A stretch of DNA of 64,000 nucleotides, taken from the NCBI GenBank assembly GCA_938083135.1, contig CALLKY010000032.1, forward strand, positions 1 to 64,000, written 5' to 3'. The notes under the pieces were generated by a model. That model did no database searches and had not been told where the DNA came from. It was given only the letters and a program-made list of their open reading frames with translations. Each line of letters starts with the position of its first letter. Position 1 is the stretch's first letter. Source of the stretch: an uncultured Alphaproteobacteria bacterium. GTDB taxonomy: Bacteria; Pseudomonadota; Alphaproteobacteria; Bin95. Positions 17,456 through 25,368 of the stretch are shown here, piece by piece. Made by a program: the position numbers and the translations under genes.

Positions 17456-17486
17456 TTTATAAAACAAGCGTTTGATTAAGTAACAA
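17456..17486 (-). promoter_or_regulatory. Candidate promoter and TetR operator of the efflux operon
   Basis: On the minus strand TTGTTA (17486-17481) could be a -35 and TATAAA (17461-17456) a -10, separated by 19 bases. The palindrome TCAAACGCTTGTTTTA (17475-17460, one mismatch in six-base arms TCAAAC/GTTTTA) occupies the spacer and touches the -10. Such a position would block RNA polymerase and suits an autoregulated TetR repressor. The 200-base gap to the divergent transporter gene may serve both directions. Confidence 0.5.
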
Positions 17487-17633
17487 ATGTAGCCTGCTTC
17501 ATACCAAAGCTAGAAACCCAGTTGGCGGCGCATCACATCCTGTCTTGCTATCCGGTGCCGCATCCGCGACGGTGCCTCGCTAAAAAGGAGCGCTGCCCGT
17601 GATGATCCAATTCTGGCCCCAGGCAATTTCAGC

Positions 17634-18944
17634 ATGACGCCGCTTGAACGTCCCGTCAGCCGCGGTGGCCTGTGGGGTTGGCGGTTGTATGATTGGGCGA
17701 ATTCCCCCTTTCCAGCCGTCATCATTACGTTTGTCTTCAGCGCTTATTACACGCAAGCCGTTGCTGATGATCAGGTGACCGGCAGTAGTTGGTGGAGCGC
17801 GGCTGTTGCGATTTCCGCCGTATGCATCGCCTTACTCAGCCCACCCCTTGGTGCGATCGCAGACCAAACTGGCCGCAGGAAACCTTGGCTGGCAGCAGCA
17901 ACACTCGTCACCATCACCGCGACTGCGATGCTTTGGTTCGTAGCACCTGAAGAACAGTGGCTATTGGTGGGCGCTATTCTGATCGTCATCGCCAATGTCG
18001 GCTTTGAGATTGGCATGGTGTTCTACAATGCCATGCTGCCAGATTTAGCGCCGCCAAACCGTATTGGCCGCATTTCCGGCGAAGCGTGGGCGCTTGGCTA
18101 TGCTGGCGGGCTCGTATGCCTGGTCGTGGCACTTCTGGTTTTCGTACAGACGGACACACCGCCATTTGGCCTGGATAAGGCAACGGCGGAGCATGTCAGG
18201 GTGGTGGCCTTGGTCGTCGCCTTATGGATCGCCGTATTTTCCCTGCCGACATTCCTGCTGACACCAGACCGCAAGCGGACAGAAATGCCGCTACGCCAAG
18301 CGGCCCAAAGCGGCATCAGGCAACTCATTCAAACTCTAAAGAACGTGAGGCAATTTCCAGAAATAACGCGATATTTGATCGCACGCCTGTTCTATGTTGA
18401 TGGCATGAACACGCTGTTCCTGTTTGGCGGCATCTATGCGGCTGGCACGTTTAAAATGAGCGTCGAGGAAATAATTCAGTTCGGCATCGCCTTGAACGTG
18501 GCGGCCGGGATTGGCGCTTTCGTGTTCGGTCGCATCGATGATCTGATCGGGCCAAAGAAAGTCATCCTGATCGCCATCGCTGGTATGCTCGCGGTATCAA
18601 CACCTTTGTTGATGGTCGAAGGTAAGTTGCTGTTTTGGGTGTTCGCGTTACCGCTCGGCCTGTTTTTCGGTCCTGCCCAGACGGCCAGCCGCTCGCTCAT
18701 GGCGCGACTGACACCGCCGCACATGACGACAGAAATGTTCGGCCTGTTCGCCCTTTCAGGTAAAGCCACAGCCTTCCTTGGCCCAACCTTGGTTGGAACC
18801 GTTACGGTGCTGGCGGACAGTCAACGGATCGGGATGGCAACCATTGCGGTGCTATTGATTATCGGCGGGCTGATCATGTTCACCGTCAAAGCGCCACCGC
18901 CGATCCGAGATGAGGCGCTTGCAGATAAGCCGCCCTCGTCCTAA
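17634..18944 (+). CDS. UMF1/Atg22-family MFS transporter
   Basis: A 436-residue membrane protein with about 12 helices. The N-terminal WGWRLYDWANSPFPAVIITFVFSAYY is the hallmark start of the UMF1/Atg22 branch of the major facilitator superfamily, and ADQTGRRKPWL is the cytoplasmic loop 2-3 MFS motif. The family in yeast exports amino acids from the vacuole. Bacterial members are largely uncharacterised, so the substrate is open. The gene is divergent from the tetR-RND operon. The following small coiled-coil gene starts 30 bases later in the same direction and is probably co-transcribed. Confidence 0.85.
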   Translation: MTPLERPVSRGGLWGWRLYDWANSPFPAVIITFVFSAYYTQAVADDQVTGSSWWSAAVAISAVCIALLSPPLGAIADQTGRRKPWLAAATLVTITATAMLWFVAPEEQWLLVGAILIVIANVGFEIGMVFYNAMLPDLAPPNRIGRISGEAWALGYAGGLVCLVVALLVFVQTDTPPFGLDKATAEHVRVVALVVALWIAVFSLPTFLLTPDRKRTEMPLRQAAQSGIRQLIQTLKNVRQFPEITRYLIARLFYVDGMNTLFLFGGIYAAGTFKMSVEEIIQFGIALNVAAGIGAFVFGRIDDLIGPKKVILIAIAGMLAVSTPLLMVEGKLLFWVFALPLGLFFGPAQTASRSLMARLTPPHMTTEMFGLFALSGKATAFLGPTLVGTVTVLADSQRIGMATIAVLLIIGGLIMFTVKAPPPIRDEALADKPPSS

Positions 18945-18974
18945 ACGACAGGCTGATCTTCGGAGGCATATTCC

Positions 18975-19361
18975 TTGGCGTTGGACCCCCGCCTAGATGA
19001 CGTTGCAGATATATCTGACCTGAGCGGTGCCGATTTGGCCCTGGTCGTTGAGCTGCAACGGAAGGAGCTTGATCGCTTGCTCCGTGAGAATGCGCAACTG
19101 CATGCGCGGGTTAATCAATTGATCGGCCTGCAGGAGCGTGAACAGGTCCTCCGCCAGCAGATGCAGTCCATGATGGCCGCACCCAAGGCCGAGGCACCGA
19201 CGGCTTTACTGGAAGACAACTCCGAATTGGCCGTGCGCGCCCAAGCGTCAGAAGCGCGCTATGAGCGGCTCAAAGGTGCGCTGGCGCTCCTGATAACAGC
19301 GATCGAACGCCAAAACGGCACTAAAGACGCAACCGACCCAGATGCAGAAACGCCAAGCTAG
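18975..19361 (+). CDS. Small coiled-coil hypothetical protein (TTG start)
   Basis: A 128-residue soluble protein with no signal peptide. Residues about 22-68 form an amphipathic coiled coil (ELQRKELDRLLRENAQLHAR), followed by a short Pro/Ala hinge and a second helix about 84-115. The C-terminus is acidic and disordered. The start is a TTG with CGGAGG eight bases upstream, which makes it convincing despite the rare codon; a second TTG two codons on is less well placed. I recognise no family. It follows the UMF1 transporter and ends in a strong hairpin against the ligase gene. Confidence 0.75.
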   Translation: MALDPRLDDVADISDLSGADLALVVELQRKELDRLLRENAQLHARVNQLIGLQEREQVLRQQMQSMMAAPKAEAPTALLEDNSELAVRAQASEARYERLKGALALLITAIERQNGTKDATDPDAETPS

Positions 19362-19408
19362 GGCAATTTCCGACCAATCTGAATCAGCTTGGTCGGGATA
19401 AATTGCCC
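19361..19408. terminator. Two-part hairpin overlapping the coiled-coil gene stop
   Basis: Outer arms GGGCAATTT (19361-19369) and AAATTGCCC (19400-19408) enclose inner arms CCGACCAA (19370-19377) and TTGGTCGG (19389-19396), with a three-base bulge GAT on the 3' side and an 11-base loop. Pairing is perfect in both arms. There is no U-tract, so it may stop transcription weakly or protect the transcript end. It starts on the last base of the stop codon. Confidence 0.5.
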
Positions 19409-19421
19409 GCAATCAACGTGA

Positions 19422-19462
19422 TAGAGCGCCGGGCTGCGTCGCAAGCGACGCACGGCGCTCTA
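19422..19462. terminator. Two-part hairpin overlapping the ligase stop codon
   Basis: Outer arms TAGAGCGCCG (19422-19431) and CGGCGCTCTA (19453-19462) enclose inner arms TGCGTCG (19435-19441) and CGACGCA (19446-19452), with a bulge GGC and a CAAG loop. It covers the ligase stop codon on the minus strand. With the preceding hairpin it makes a back-to-back pair at this convergent junction. No T-run follows on either strand. Confidence 0.5.
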
Positions 19463-21052
19463 GCCATCCGCCAGCGCCAGCACGGTTTCTAAGCGGTCAG
19501 CTTCTTCAATCGGCTTATCCCAGCGGATCCGTTTGATTCTTGGAAATCGCAGCGCTACGCCAGATTTATGGCGCGTCGAGCGCTGCGCCGCATCAAATGC
19601 GACCTCGAATACCAGGCCGGGTGCAACCTGGCGCACGGGTCCAAAGCGGTCCGTGGTATTGGCGCGAACCCACTTATCAAGTGCTGCCAGTTCCTTATCG
19701 GTGAATCCAGAATAGGCTTTGCCGACTGGAACCAGCGTGTCGTCCCCCGTCCAGGCACCAAAGGTATAGTCGGAGAAATAGGATGAGCGGCGACCATGGC
19801 CACGCTGCGCGTACATCACGACCAAATCCAAAGTGAGCGGCGCGCGCTTCCACTTAAACCATGGTCCCTGCGGGCGTCCGGCTGTGTAGGGCGCTGCGCC
19901 CAGCTTTAGCATTAGGCCCTCAATGCCGTCAGCCCGAGCGCCAGCACGTATTTCTATCAGCTCCGCCCAGCTTGCGAATGGAACAAGCGGCGAGATATCA
20001 AAGACGTCTGGTGCCGTCGTGCCCCATGCCTCCAGCCGGGCCCTTCGCTCGTCAAAGGTTCCGCCTCGAACATCCTCATCGCCGTCAAACAACATGTCAT
20101 AAGCGCGGATCATACCGGGTGAAGCCTGCTGTAACTTCACGGATGGTCGCTTACGCCCCAACCGCTTTTGCAGTGCGCTGAAAGCCGCTACCGGCACCAG
20201 ACCGTCAATGCCTGGCTTACCCTCACCGCGCACGAGGAGTTCGCCATCAATCACACCATTGAAATCAAACCCGGCGACGACGTCTGGGAAGCTGCCGCTG
20301 ATATCGTCGCCCGTACGCGTATACAAACGCTGCTCGCCGTTGCGAGAGACCGCTTGCACGCGCACCCCATCCCACTTCCATTCCGCACGATATGTTGATG
20401 GATCGAGCTTATCGATCGCCGCCTCATCCAACGGGTTGGCCAGCATAACGGGCCGGAACCCAGCACCAGCACCTGGGTCCGGCATCGACCCATTGCCTTC
20501 AAGCCAATCGAAAAGCGTTGGATAGGGTGGCTCGAGCCCATGCCAAATCTCCTCAATCTCTGCAGCTTCCTTATCGAATGCGTCTGCAAGTGCGACCTTG
20601 GCTAACCGCGCGGATACACCGACCCGCAGCCCGCCTGTTGCTAGCTTCAACAGCGCCCACCGACCATCGGCGTCTAGCACATCCAGCCAGGCCTCAAGCA
20701 GCCTTGGCACCTCGGCACGAGAGGCTGCGGATAGCTCATCAACAACAGTATCAATTGTTGGCGGCGGGGCGTTACGAGGGTGCTCTGGCCAGATCAACGC
20801 AACGGTTTCTGCAAGATCACCGACATAATCATAGGACATGGCGAACAGGTCCGGATCAACGCGCTCTGCGACGAGGCCACGGATCACGGCAGATTTCGCA
20901 CCGCTGAACGACAGTGCGCCTGTGAGTGCGGCCAGGGCGTATCCCCGCGCCGGATCAGGCGTGGTCCGCAGATAATCACCGATTAGGCGAAGTTTAGCGT
21001 TCCGGGAGGGCGTGAACGCGAGCGCATCCAGTAGGCTGGCGAATACTTGCAT
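19460..21052 (-). CDS. ATP-dependent DNA ligase of the Lhr-Lig-Exo-Pde type
   Basis: A 530-residue ligase. An N-terminal helical domain (FASLLDALAFTPSRNAKLRL near the start) is followed by the adenylation domain with the nucleotidyl lysine Lys226 in EWKWDGVR, motif III-like DVFD and motif IV/V residues including IEGLMLK. An OB domain ends the protein (VFEVAFDAAQRSTRHKSGVALRFPRIKRIR). The family seals nicks with ATP in the ligase/exonuclease/Lhr-helicase repair module. I placed the start at the ATG 21052 (MQVFASLLDALAF), as in the family; a GTG nine codons upstream, inside the exonuclease gene, is the alternative. It lies directly downstream of the exonuclease. Confidence 0.92.
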   Translation of the reverse strand: MQVFASLLDALAFTPSRNAKLRLIGDYLRTTPDPARGYALAALTGALSFSGAKSAVIRGLVAERVDPDLFAMSYDYVGDLAETVALIWPEHPRNAPPPTIDTVVDELSAASRAEVPRLLEAWLDVLDADGRWALLKLATGGLRVGVSARLAKVALADAFDKEAAEIEEIWHGLEPPYPTLFDWLEGNGSMPDPGAGAGFRPVMLANPLDEAAIDKLDPSTYRAEWKWDGVRVQAVSRNGEQRLYTRTGDDISGSFPDVVAGFDFNGVIDGELLVRGEGKPGIDGLVPVAAFSALQKRLGRKRPSVKLQQASPGMIRAYDMLFDGDEDVRGGTFDERRARLEAWGTTAPDVFDISPLVPFASWAELIEIRAGARADGIEGLMLKLGAAPYTAGRPQGPWFKWKRAPLTLDLVVMYAQRGHGRRSSYFSDYTFGAWTGDDTLVPVGKAYSGFTDKELAALDKWVRANTTDRFGPVRQVAPGLVFEVAFDAAQRSTRHKSGVALRFPRIKRIRWDKPIEEADRLETVLALADG

Positions 21053-21059
21053 CGGTGCG

Positions 21060-22073
21060 TCAGGCCGCCTCTTCCTCACGCCCCGCTATGCAGAGTGGGT
21101 GGGCGCGTTGACCCGCAGCAATGAGGGCATGGGCCAATGCGTCTTCCCGGCCATGGGTAATCCATACTTCCTCAGCACCGGTTTCCTTGCAGGTCATAAG
21201 CAGTTCATCCCAATCCGCGTGGTCTGAAATGACTAGCGGCAGTTCCGCACCGCGCTGCCGTGCGCGCGCGCGGACGCGCATCCACCCAGACGCAACGGCA
21301 GTGCGCGGGTTTTGGAAGCGCCTGGACCACTTATCTTGGATGGCAGACGGCGGAGCAAAGATCAGCGCTGTGGCCAGTTCAGCCTTGTCCGTTCCAGCCA
21401 CAGGGCGCACATCACCGAAATCAAACCCAAAGCCTTGGTAAAGTTCCGTCAGCTTAATAAGCGCCCCGTGGAGATAGATCGGTTCTTCAAACCCGGCCTC
21501 TCGAACCAGGGACAGCATCCGCTGACACTTGCCCAAGCCATAGACGCCAAGCACGTGGGCTTGCTCTGGAAACTGGGCAATGGATGTTAACAGCTTCTGC
21601 ACCTCCTGCTCCGCCGGTGGGTGGCGAAAGACGGGCAGTGCAAATGTGGCTTCAGTAATGAAGAGATCACATTTGATGACCTCAAAGGCCGCGGCCGTCG
21701 GGTCTGGCCTTCGCTTATAGTCCCCGGAAACCACAATCCGCTCGCCGCCATATTCCAGCGCGACCTGGGCGCTGCCTAACACATGCCCGGCAGGTGCCAG
21801 CCAGATATGCACACCGCCAATCGTGATGCGTTCGCCATAGGCCAAAGCCTGCGTTTCGGGTGTATCTGCAGGGTAGCGGACCCCCATGATCGCGAGGGTC
21901 TCAGCCGTTGCCAGAACCTTGCCGTGACCCGGGCGCGCATGGTCTGCATGGCCATGGGTGATGATGGCGTTGGGAACGCCACGGCCCGGATCAATGTAGA
22001 TATCAGCCGGTGCGCAATAGAGGCCGCCGGGGCGAAGTTCCAGCCAGCCGAATTTCTGGTCCGCCCGCGCCAA
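21060..22073 (-). CDS. Ligase-associated MBL-fold DNA exonuclease
   Basis: A 337-residue metallo-beta-lactamase/beta-CASP protein. The metal motif HxHxDH is visible as His40, His42, Asp44, His45 in ITHGHADHARPG, with further ligands in VVSGDYKRRPDP and the C-terminal ISDHADWDELL. The family is the nuclease found beside the bacterial ATP-dependent ligase, so this is an Artemis-like end-processing enzyme for DNA repair. The ligase follows within seven bases of the stop. The Lhr helicase and Pde phosphoesterase usual in this module are not in the window. The stress-protein gene immediately upstream (four-base gap) is likely co-transcribed. Confidence 0.9.
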   Translation of the reverse strand: MARADQKFGWLELRPGGLYCAPADIYIDPGRGVPNAIITHGHADHARPGHGKVLATAETLAIMGVRYPADTPETQALAYGERITIGGVHIWLAPAGHVLGSAQVALEYGGERIVVSGDYKRRPDPTAAAFEVIKCDLFITEATFALPVFRHPPAEQEVQKLLTSIAQFPEQAHVLGVYGLGKCQRMLSLVREAGFEEPIYLHGALIKLTELYQGFGFDFGDVRPVAGTDKAELATALIFAPPSAIQDKWSRRFQNPRTAVASGWMRVRARARQRGAELPLVISDHADWDELLMTCKETGAEEVWITHGREDALAHALIAAGQRAHPLCIAGREEEAA

Positions 22074-22076
22074 GGC

Positions 22077-22892
22077 TTAGCGGGACATCAACACGGACAT
22101 TTCCGCATATTGCAGAATATGCATGGTTGGCCCGCCAAAAATCGTCTGGCGCAACCGGCTCCGGGTATAACCGCCCTTAATCAGCAGATCGCAATTAAGC
22201 TTTGAAGCTTCTTCAAGAATTGCAGCGCCGGCAGATCGCCCAGCCGCCTTCACCTTCAGAACATTGGGATTTACGCCGGTCGCTCTAAGATAGCGGGCTG
22301 CAGATTCTGCATCTGGCCCGGGCGTCATCCCATTATCGACCTCAAGCAGGGTCACGTCTTTGCAATTGTGCAAAAATGGCCGGGCGCAGGCGAGTGATCG
22401 CGCAGTTTCTGCACCACCATTCCAGGCAATCACGATCCTGTCGCCAACGCTGGTCGGCGGCGTCGGCGGAGCCACCAACAGATAGCGGCCACTGTCGAAT
22501 AATGCGGCTTCAATCAGGCCCATTGATGGGGAATCGCTTGCTTGCGCTGGACGCGACAGTGCTACGAGATCGAACAGCCGCGCATAAGCGCCGATGTCCA
22601 AATCCGCCGTGCGTAGTTCCGCCCAACGACATTCAGCTTTGGGGAAAGCGCCCATCGAGCCCTCGAACGCATCGCGGACCCGCTGGCTGCGCGCTGCCTC
22701 CTCGTTCTCCAAGTTTCGGATCAATGCAGGCGTGGCGGCACCAGTCTCATCAGCAGCGAGCATAACGCTTGGTTCAGCGCGCACGTGCAAGCCTTCGATC
22801 ACGGAAACATCGATGTGCATCGCAACATGTTGCAGCATGGCCGAGATACTCGGCACACCGGTTTCAGTGACTGGTGCTAGGATCGCATACAT
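22077..22892 (-). CDS. Universal stress protein, tandem UspA type
   Basis: A 271-residue protein made of two UspA-like halves. The first is degenerate (MYAILAPVTETGVPSISAM and so on). The second, from about residue 150, starts GDRIVIAWNGGAETARSLACA and ends in GGYTRSRLRQTIFGGPTMHI (about 242-261), which resembles the Gly-rich ATP-binding loop G2xG9xG(S/T). Such proteins are cytoplasmic and bind ATP or not; functions are poorly defined. Its stop lies three bases before the exonuclease gene start, which puts a stress protein in the DNA end-repair operon. It is not essential to the ligase module elsewhere. Confidence 0.85.
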   Translation of the reverse strand: MYAILAPVTETGVPSISAMLQHVAMHIDVSVIEGLHVRAEPSVMLAADETGAATPALIRNLENEEAARSQRVRDAFEGSMGAFPKAECRWAELRTADLDIGAYARLFDLVALSRPAQASDSPSMGLIEAALFDSGRYLLVAPPTPPTSVGDRIVIAWNGGAETARSLACARPFLHNCKDVTLLEVDNGMTPGPDAESAARYLRATGVNPNVLKVKAAGRSAGAAILEEASKLNCDLLIKGGYTRSRLRQTIFGGPTMHILQYAEMSVLMSR

Positions 22893-22974
22893 GGGTCGTC
22901 CTCCCCTATCGGAGCCTTATTGAACCTGCTTATCAGAGTGTACACGCATAGCAGGCATGCGCCATATGCAGAGC

Positions 22975-24495
22975 TCAGCGGCCTGGCCGCCATTCAGTGT
23001 TCTGGTCGAGCGGGTACACCGGTCTTGGTAGATGTTTGAAATCAAAGCGCTCCAACATTGGATTGGTCAGACCGCGCGCATCAGCTTCAAAAATCTGGTC
23101 TGGTTCAAAGAAAATATCAAACCCAGCGCGGAAGTGGCCTCTGGATTTCAGAAAAACTGTTTGGAAGGCCCCTGGTTCCAAGCCGAAAGCCTCGAAGAAA
23201 GCTGGGTCTGCCGCTTGAATGCGACGGCTCGTCAGAACGATAGCGAGACCACCAACTTGGATCGCAGCCGCCTTACCAAGATTGATCGTTCGACCAGCCA
23301 TGATGCCCCGACGCCCGACAATATATCCGTCCGACAATGCCAGAACCTTAGCCGCAACAGCGCATTCCGTTGCATCCGCCCGTGTGGACCCTTTATTCAG
23401 CGTCAGCGATATCTCTGCACCAGCACCTGCTGCGTGGCATATTTCTGCTGCGGCTGCATCTACGAACAGGCCGAGTAACGCGCGATCTACTTTCGCTGCT
23501 AACAGCCCTTTAAGCAGATCCGTAGTGTTCCCTCGCCCACCGCCGCCTGGATTGTCGGCGACATCGGCGAAGCAAAGCGGACGGGCCTGCATATCCGCCC
23601 CAGCGACTTTCGCCATCGCGACGACTTCATCCAGCGGCGTCAATGACACTTGGTAGCGGCTTCGGTCCATCCAGGCGCGCTGGGCAATATCTTGCGCCAA
23701 GCCTTCGGCAATTGCAGACGTCCGTCCATATGTAAGGATCGCCAGGCCATTCTCCGGCGTATCGCTCCATGCAAACCCGCCGACGATTGAGACGATTGGT
23801 AGGTCGTCTGATATCTGCGTCTGACCAAAGGTGATTAGATCAGCATAGGGCCCAGCCGCTGTTAGCAGGCGCACGCTCGGCGCAACGATGGGCATGCGGA
23901 TAAAGCATTTGGCCAGTCGCTCACCATCGAGCAATTTGCGAATAACGCGCGCCGCTTCCGCCGCGCGCTCACGCTGGTCCACATGGGGGTTGGTGCGATA
24001 GGCGATAATGGCGTTGGTCGCTTCCACCATGCGATCTGAAAGATTGGCATGCAGGTCAATTGTGGAAACGACCGGCACGTCTGGCCCCACGATTTCTCGC
24101 GCCATGGCGTAGTAGGCACCATCTGGGTCCGTGCTCTCTGTTGTCGTCATGGCACCATGGTTAGACAGATAAACTGCGTCCACCGGCCCAGCCGCGCGCA
24201 GCAGCTCCGCCATGCGCGCAAGCGTCCGTTCAAAGAAGGCATGGTCGGCTGGCCCGCCCGGCTCAACACCAGTCACAAGGATTGGCACGGGCTCCCAGTC
24301 GCCGCCCGCATTCATTTCGTCAACGAATCCAGGAATCTCTGCTGGCGTCATCGGCGCGGGCTTAGCCGCCTCATCCAGAATCGCTTGGCCTTCCAGGTAA
24401 CAGGAAGCTCTGAAGTCCGCCTCAGTTGAGACTGGTGCGAAGGCGTTCGCTTCAAGATGTAATCCAAGAATCGCAACACGGGGACAGTTTGACAT
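22975..24495 (-). CDS. MlrC/M81-family metallohydrolase
   Basis: A 506-residue protein of the family named after MlrC, which cleaves the linear products of microcystin degradation. Visible family marks are VAILGLHLEANAFAP near the start, YLSNHGAMTT near 110-118 and STIDLHANLSDRM near 144-156, with Asp and His that fit a metal site. The C-terminal domain starts near 290. The ATG at 24495 has AGGAAG seven bases upstream, so I prefer it to a start 23 codons earlier. Most bacterial members have no known substrate and lie in amide or peptide catabolism loci. The SDR gene is divergent 86 bases away. Confidence 0.88.
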   Translation of the reverse strand: MSNCPRVAILGLHLEANAFAPVSTEADFRASCYLEGQAILDEAAKPAPMTPAEIPGFVDEMNAGGDWEPVPILVTGVEPGGPADHAFFERTLARMAELLRAAGPVDAVYLSNHGAMTTTESTDPDGAYYAMAREIVGPDVPVVSTIDLHANLSDRMVEATNAIIAYRTNPHVDQRERAAEAARVIRKLLDGERLAKCFIRMPIVAPSVRLLTAAGPYADLITFGQTQISDDLPIVSIVGGFAWSDTPENGLAILTYGRTSAIAEGLAQDIAQRAWMDRSRYQVSLTPLDEVVAMAKVAGADMQARPLCFADVADNPGGGGRGNTTDLLKGLLAAKVDRALLGLFVDAAAAEICHAAGAGAEISLTLNKGSTRADATECAVAAKVLALSDGYIVGRRGIMAGRTINLGKAAAIQVGGLAIVLTSRRIQAADPAFFEAFGLEPGAFQTVFLKSRGHFRAGFDIFFEPDQIFEADARGLTNPMLERFDFKHLPRPVYPLDQNTEWRPGR

Positions 24496-24581
24496 CAGGC
24501 TTCCTGGCTTGTCGCTAGAATGAAATCGAGCCGGTACACTCGCTGGCGAACCGGCAAGGCGCAAGTGGCGAGGATATGGAT

Positions 24582-25355
24582 ATGGCGAACCGATTGGACG
24601 GAAAAATTGCCGTCGTAACAGGTGCTGGCAGCGGCATTGGCCAGGGTGCAGCTATCGCGCTGGCGGGTGCAGGTGCCAAAGTGCTTTGCGTTGACTTAAA
24701 TGAGAGCGCTGCAAACGCAACAGCATCAAGCTGTGGTGGCGCTGCATCCGCCCTAGACCTAGCAGCAGATGACGCGGGAGACGCCATTGTTGCGGCCGCA
24801 CATGCAGCATTTGGTCCTGTTGATATTCTGGTCCAATCAGCGGGCGTTGCTGTCCAGAAGTCGTTCCTGAATACAACGGCTGCGGACTATGATTTCTGCT
24901 ACAGCGTCAATCAGCGGGGCCTTGCACTGGCGACCCGGGCGACAGCGGCTGACATGATTGCGAGCGGCGCAGCAAAACGTGGCGGCGGGCGGATAATCAA
25001 TATTGCATCAGTATCCGGCAGGCGCGGATCCGTAGACCGGGCGGCCTATGGCTCAACCAAAGCCGCTGTCATCAATCTCACCCAGGTCATGGCGACGGAG
25101 CTTGGGCCACTTGGGATCACGGCTAATTGCGTTTCGCCCGGCCCCGTCAACACCGCCATGGTCGAAGCCGCCCACACAGCTGCCAGCCGTGCCGCATGGA
25201 ATGACGCCGTGCCGATGGGACGCTACGGTTCAGTGGATGAAATCGTTGCAGCCATTCTCTTCCTCGCCTCGCCTGCAGCCAGCTACATCAATGGGCTTTG
25301 CATGGACGTCGATGGCGGCTATGCCGGGGCAGGTCTTCAATATGCTGGCGAATAG
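24582..25355 (+). CDS. Short-chain dehydrogenase/reductase
   Basis: A 257-residue classical SDR. Cofactor motif TGAGSGIG lies near 13-20, with Asp38 after the second strand (VLCVDL) favouring NAD(H). The catalytic triad Ser143, Tyr156 and Lys160 is in IASVSG and YGSTKAAVINL. QSAG near 86-89 replaces the common NNAG. I used the second ATG because GAGG sits eight bases ahead of it; the first ATG is two codons upstream. The CoA-transferase follows after 13 bases. Substrate is unknown; a 3-hydroxyacyl or alcohol dehydrogenase role is reasonable. Confidence 0.85.
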   Translation: MANRLDGKIAVVTGAGSGIGQGAAIALAGAGAKVLCVDLNESAANATASSCGGAASALDLAADDAGDAIVAAAHAAFGPVDILVQSAGVAVQKSFLNTTAADYDFCYSVNQRGLALATRATAADMIASGAAKRGGGRIINIASVSGRRGSVDRAAYGSTKAAVINLTQVMATELGPLGITANCVSPGPVNTAMVEAAHTAASRAAWNDAVPMGRYGSVDEIVAAILFLASPAASYINGLCMDVDGGYAGAGLQYAGE

Positions 25356-25368
25356 GAAATTTTGATCG

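Noticed and set aside
22975-24495. Microcystin-degradation (mlr) gene cluster
   Set aside because: Only the MlrC-family hydrolase is present; MlrA, MlrB and MlrD are absent, and MlrC homologues are common.
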